Assembly: GCF_932294415.1 (NCBI RefSeq)
Contig: NC_065538.1
Span: forward strand, 19,362,667-19,426,666
Direction: 5' to 3'
Length of the DNA: 64,000 bases
Origin: Quercus robur
Lineage: Eukaryota > Streptophyta > Magnoliopsida > Fagales > Fagaceae
The notes under the pieces were generated by a model. That model did no database searches and had not been told where the DNA came from. It saw only the letters and a list, made by a program, of their open reading frames with translations. Position 1 is the stretch's first letter; each line of letters opens with the position of its first letter. A program made the translations under genes and the position numbers. This document shows, piece by piece, positions 60,044 to 64,000 of the stretch.

Positions 60044-60260
60044 GTCTGGTTGTGAGTACATGTCTAGGTGGTGCCCTTGTTAGAGCACTACTCAGTGGTT
60101 GCATTGCTGATGGGGTTGGTCGACGTAGAGCTTTTCAGTTGTGTGCTTTGCCTATGATTGTTGGTGCTTCTATGAGGTATGCTTGCACCATAAATATCAT
60201 TGCATTTGAGTGCTTATTGGGTCTCTGTGTTGCAATTGGTTTGGTCTCTTTTAGTTTATA
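60044..60260 (+). pseudogene. Plastidic glucose transporter (pGlcT2-like) exon fragment
   Basis: After an acceptor AG at 60042-60043 the frame reads LVVSTCLGGALVRALLSG, then CIADGVGRRRAFQLCALP and MIVGAS, up to a possible donor at 60177. This is a transmembrane segment plus the GRRRAF loop of the MFS sugar transporter family and most resembles plastidic glucose transporter 2-type proteins (At1g05030-like). The frame stays open to 60260 with weaker similarity to the next segment. No other transporter exon was found within the window, so this is an isolated gene fragment, either captured by a mobile element or left from a broken gene copy. Confidence 0.65.
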
Positions 60261-60799
60261 ATAGACTAATAGTTATCTCAAATTCCTAATATTTTCTGAT
60301 ATTGTAAGGGTAAAGTTACTTTCTAAAATAAAGGGGCTTACTGTTACATAGAAAAATTTTGCTTCTTACTAGGTGCCTTTCCGACAAGTTTACTTACTGT
60401 GGTTATTGAATTCTCCACTGTCAACTTTAGCCTTTGGGACACAGCTGGTGTCATTTATTTGATAGTTATTAAAATATTTTTAGTTTCAAATATAATTTAC
60501 TCCTACTTGTAATGTCAATTTTCTCCTACTTGTAATGTCAATTTGCTCTCTATATGTATCAAAGTGCAAATAAGGATGTGCTTGGAGCTTTTTTATGTAA
60601 TAAAGTTTATTGAGTGGTACTATATGTACCAATGTACCAATGTACTTGTATTGTAATAGCACAAGTTTGCCAAATTGGGCAAGTTTAGTATTGTAATAGC
60701 ACAAATTTTAAATTTATTCTTAATTGTTGCTTATGAATTTTTCTTCTCTTTTGTTTTTTATAGGTCATATTGAAATATAAAATTACTTGAATTGAAAAT

Positions 60800-63661
60800 A
60801 TGAGTGCGAACAACAAAGAACCCAAAACAATCTCACTTTGTGATATGGCGGATGACTTAGTACATGATGAGTTAGAAATAAACGAGGATCAAAATAACGT
60901 AGACTTGTCATTGGATGATTCAAATCAACATCTTGCATGCAATAGGCATTCAGAACCATATCTTAATATGGTATTTGAAAACTTAGAGGTTGCTCGTGCA
61001 TATTATAATGCATATGCAAGGCGAAAGGGTTTTAGTATACGGGTAAATCATACTCAAAAAAATAAAGATAAAATAAGGATTGGAATTGAATATGTTTGTT
61101 CGAAAGAAGGATTTCGTCGTCAATGTAATGAAGACAAGGAAAGAATAGGTCCAGAGCGTGCAGAAACAAGAGTGGGATGCAATGCAATGATAGGTTTAAA
61201 GAAAGTTGATGATACATGGATTGTATGTAAGTTTGTGGAGGGTCATAATCATGAGCTTCTTACCCCTAAGAGTACAAGTTTGCTTCGTGGGCATAGAGTG
61301 ATAACAAGTGCCCAAAAGAATCTTATAGATTCACTCAATGAGTCGGGTATAGCCCCAAGCAAGATAATGTCTGTGTTAAGTAAAGAATCTGGTGGTGATT
61401 ATAATGTTGGATGTATTCCAGTTGATATTCAAAATTATTTGGGTAGAAAAAGAAGAAAGTTGCTTCAAGATGGAGATGCTCAGGGAATGTACAAACATTT
61501 TATTGAGAATCAATGTAAAAATCCAGGTTTTGTTTATGCAATTGAAGTTGATGAATATGGGTGCATGGGTAATTGCTTTTGGGCAGATGCTAGGTCAAGA
61601 ATGGCATACCAATATTTTGGAGATGTTGTTACCTTTGACGCTACATACCAAACAAATCGTTATAAGATGCCTTTTGTTCCTTTCACAGGCGTTAACCACC
61701 ATCATCAATCTGTGATGTTTGGATGTGCTTTGCTTGTCAATGAAACAGCAGAATCTTATACATGGTTGTTGAAGACTTGGCTTAATGCAATGCCTGGAAA
61801 TCCTCCTTCTACAATTATAACAGACGATGACAAGGCTATGGCTAAGGCAATTGCAGATGTATTGCCAAATGCAACTCATAGATTGTGTATGTGGCATCTT
61901 TTACAGAAAGTTCCAGAACAGTTGTCCCATGTATATAATAAATATCCACATTTTCAAGAAGAATTTTATCATTGCATCCATAATACAATCACTATTGAAG
62001 AGTTTGAGTTAGAATGGAGTAAAATTATGGAGAAATATGAATTGGGGGATAATGATTGGTTGGGAAATCTTTATATGCGGCGTGAAAGATGGGTTCCAGC
62101 TACTTACGAAGCTCATTTTGTGCCAGGATGTCTACAACTCAAAGGAGTGAAAGCATGAATAAATTTTTTAAAGATTATGTTCGTTCGAGCACAACGATAA
62201 GTGATTTTGTATATCAATATCAGCTAGCTTTGAATGCACGTTATCTTAAAGAGAAAGAACAAGATGTAAAGACAAAAAATTCAGTGCCACTTTTGAAAAC
62301 ATGTTATAAGCTGGAAGCAAAGGCAGCAAAAGTTTATACAAGAAAGATGTTTATGAAATTTCAAGAAGAGTTATTTTGTAGTAAAAAATACAAGGCATCC
62401 AAATATCATGAAGAATGAGTGAAGAAGATATACAAGGTGGTAGCTCATGGGAGAGAAAGTCCATTTTATGAAGTGTCTCTTGATATTGTTGAGACAAAAG
62501 CTATTTGTACATGCCATTTGTTTGAGTTTGTTGGTATTATTTGTAGGCATATCTTAGCTGTTTTTGTGAAGAAATCTCTTGTGGACTTTCTTCCATCACA
62601 TTATATTTTACAAAAATGGACAATTAATGCCAAGAAGCACATTGTACATGACATATCTAGTGATGTAATACAGGTGGAGCCTCAAGTTTCTTCTAGCATG
62701 ATGAGAAATAGTTTGATGCTTCAATTTTTGGAAGTTGCAGAGGTAGGGTCACAATCAGAGTAGCAATACAAGCATCTTGAACAAACTTTACGAAAAGTTC
62801 ATGAGGAGCTTCTAGCCATGCAAGATGTTCATGAAGTTGATGATTTAGAAAGTCCTGATAATACTACATTAAACAATCAAGTATTATCAAATCTTCCAAT
62901 TACTTTGTGAGACCCTCCACATGTTCCATCAAAGGGACGGCCTAAAGCTTTGAGACAAAAGCATCCAAAAGAAAAACAATTGACGAAGAAGAGAAAATGT
63001 GGCATTTGCAAAGAAACGGGCCATGTGAGAACCAATTGTCCAACACATAAACATTCCAGGTAATTACATGACTTTGTTGAGTTGTAGTATTAACTTAGTA
63101 TTAAAATTTTTGGTTTATAAAATTACTTCTTGTAGGGATGTTGCAAATACAAGCTTGACACCACATTGGGAGTCAGTGCATCAACAACAAAGTCAAACTG
63201 AGGTTATTTAATTACAATATATTCAATTTCAAGATAATACATACATTTGCTAATATTTTCAAAAATAAACCTTTATTTTTTTAAATTAGGAGTCTTCAAT
63301 GGCAAGGTTAAACCCATTAGTCATAGCAAATACATTGTGCTCTACAAGTTTTGTACAGGTATATGATGTATTTGATTTTTTTACTTAGTATAAATTATTT
63401 TGTAATAGATGTTTTTGTTATTTATTCATTTTTTTATTTGTTAATCATTTGTAGGACTCTTTGCCAAGTGTGACATATCCTTCTACATCATCATCTACTA
63501 TGCATATATATCATAGCCAGTCATCATTTACGGTATGATCACTTAGCGTTTGATTAGAATATATTGATTTTTTTTAACTTTGTTCATTCTAATTTTATTT
63601 TTTGTATTTTGTTGTATATTCTTTTATGTAGGATCCATTACAAAAATTCCAAGAAAGTTGA
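60800..63661 (+). pseudogene. FAR1-related sequence (FRS5-like), Mutator transposase-derived
   Basis: A large exon runs from ATG 60800 to 63059, followed by small exons 63136-63202, 63290-63358, 63455-63532 and 63632-63661 with consistent phases. Domains in order: FAR1 DNA-binding region (ARAYYNAYARRKGFSIRV, EGHNHELLTPKS), MULE transposase core (DVVTFDATYQTNRYKMPFVP, IITDDDKAMAKAIADVLP, THRLCMWHLLQKV), SWIM zinc finger (CTCHLFEFVGIICRH, about 62510-62555) and a CCHC knuckle CGICKETGHVRTNC near 63000. FAR1/FRS proteins are transcription factors domesticated from Mutator-like transposases. A one-base frameshift lies near 62123 (HFVPG then MSTTQRSESMNKFF in another frame), and in-frame stops occur at 62416-62418, 62761-62763 and 62908-62910. 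It is therefore probably a pseudogene. A splice acceptor near 60763 suggests an upstream leader exon. No terminal inverted repeats were found, so an intact MULE is unlikely. Confidence 0.85.
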
Positions 63662-64000
63662 TGTACAAACAAGTTTTGTGTCCAAGAGAATGGATTGGGG
63701 AGCAAATATTTTTTGGTTATATAATGTGTAAATTGTGGTGGATAGACATAGAACCATCTTCTTTTTTTGTATTTCCAACGTAGGGTCATCTTTTTTTGTA
63801 TATTGAACTATGACAGATTTTATTCTAAATGAATGTGTTCTCAATTATAAATTTCCCGAAAGAATTGTGACAGGTTTTATTTCAGGTGAACTATTATAAA
63901 AAAAATTGTAACAGGTTTTATTTCAGCTGAATGTATTCTCAATTATAAACTCTTATAGAAAAAGTTTTTTTTTTTTTTTTTTAGAAACTTATAGAAAAAG
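63662..64000. other. Downstream flank of the FAR1-like locus
   Basis: AT-rich sequence with two diverged copies of a TTTTATTTCAG(G/C)TGAA-type block near 63870-63930 and a T-run at the end. No gene was recognised. Confidence 0.45.

Noticed and set aside
60800-63661. Autonomous Mutator-like transposon
   Set aside because: No terminal inverted repeats or 9-bp target duplication were found in the window, and the 3' exon structure fits FAR1-related genes better.
1-64000. tRNA, rRNA or CRISPR loci
   Set aside because: tRNA-like A/B boxes occur only in SINEs with poly(A) tails and target duplications; no rRNA segments or spacer-repeat arrays were seen.

Overview
The window looks like nuclear DNA of a dicot plant, probably a woody one. 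The support is AT-rich intergenic DNA, short exons with GT-AG introns, plant-type genes (COX19, an isoaspartyl peptidase/L-asparaginase, a LETM1-like protein, a FAR1-related sequence), two copies of an Au-type SINE, plant L1 LINEs, Tourist-like and hAT-like elements, and a Tat-lineage Ty3/gypsy retrotransposon. A Fagaceae-like tree is my guess only; nothing in the sequence proves the species.

Layout. 1-1620: AT-rich flank. 1836-5527: a nine-exon gene for a seven-transmembrane protein, with a G-box and TATA box upstream. 5972-6740: a Tourist-like MITE and a LINE RNase H remnant. 8251-13993: COX19 (four exons), whose 3.5-kb third intron holds a decayed antisense L1 LINE. 14000-17390: intergenic, with a SINE, a second copy of the MITE and a tail-only retroposon footprint. 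17395-21952: a seven-exon isoaspartyl peptidase/L-asparaginase gene that looks whole. 23553-29254: a LETM1-like gene that is well preserved downstream but frameshifted in exons 2 and 3, so probably a pseudogene. 30960-32819: a solo LTR with a perfect 5-bp target duplication. 32825-37077: AT-rich DNA with a fold-back repeat and a long GA microsatellite. 37078-48644: a broken Tat-lineage LTR retrotransposon flanked by GATTA, with two RNase H domains, a duplicated LTR-end/PBS block, a 79-bp tandem repeat and an antisense gene. 48650-56118: intergenic, with a 5'-truncated L1 and another SINE. 56119-57309: a non-autonomous hAT-like element that itself contains a MITE. 58600-63661: a perfect hairpin, a proline-rich possible first exon, an isolated fragment of a plastidic sugar transporter gene, and a FAR1-related (Mutator transposase-derived) gene with one frameshift and three in-frame stops.

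The host genes are unrelated housekeeping genes: mitochondrial copper delivery to cytochrome oxidase (COX19), asparagine or isoaspartyl turnover, an organellar LETM1-like membrane protein and a 7TM membrane protein. They do not form a pathway. Much of the interest lies in the mobile elements: nested insertions with readable target duplications, and a series of very short poly(A)-only insertions that record abortive LINE-type retroposition. No wholly new biological system could be demonstrated. The best candidates for something unusual are the antisense gene in the Tat element, the duplicated LTR/PBS block, and the possible chimera of transporter exon and FAR1-like gene.
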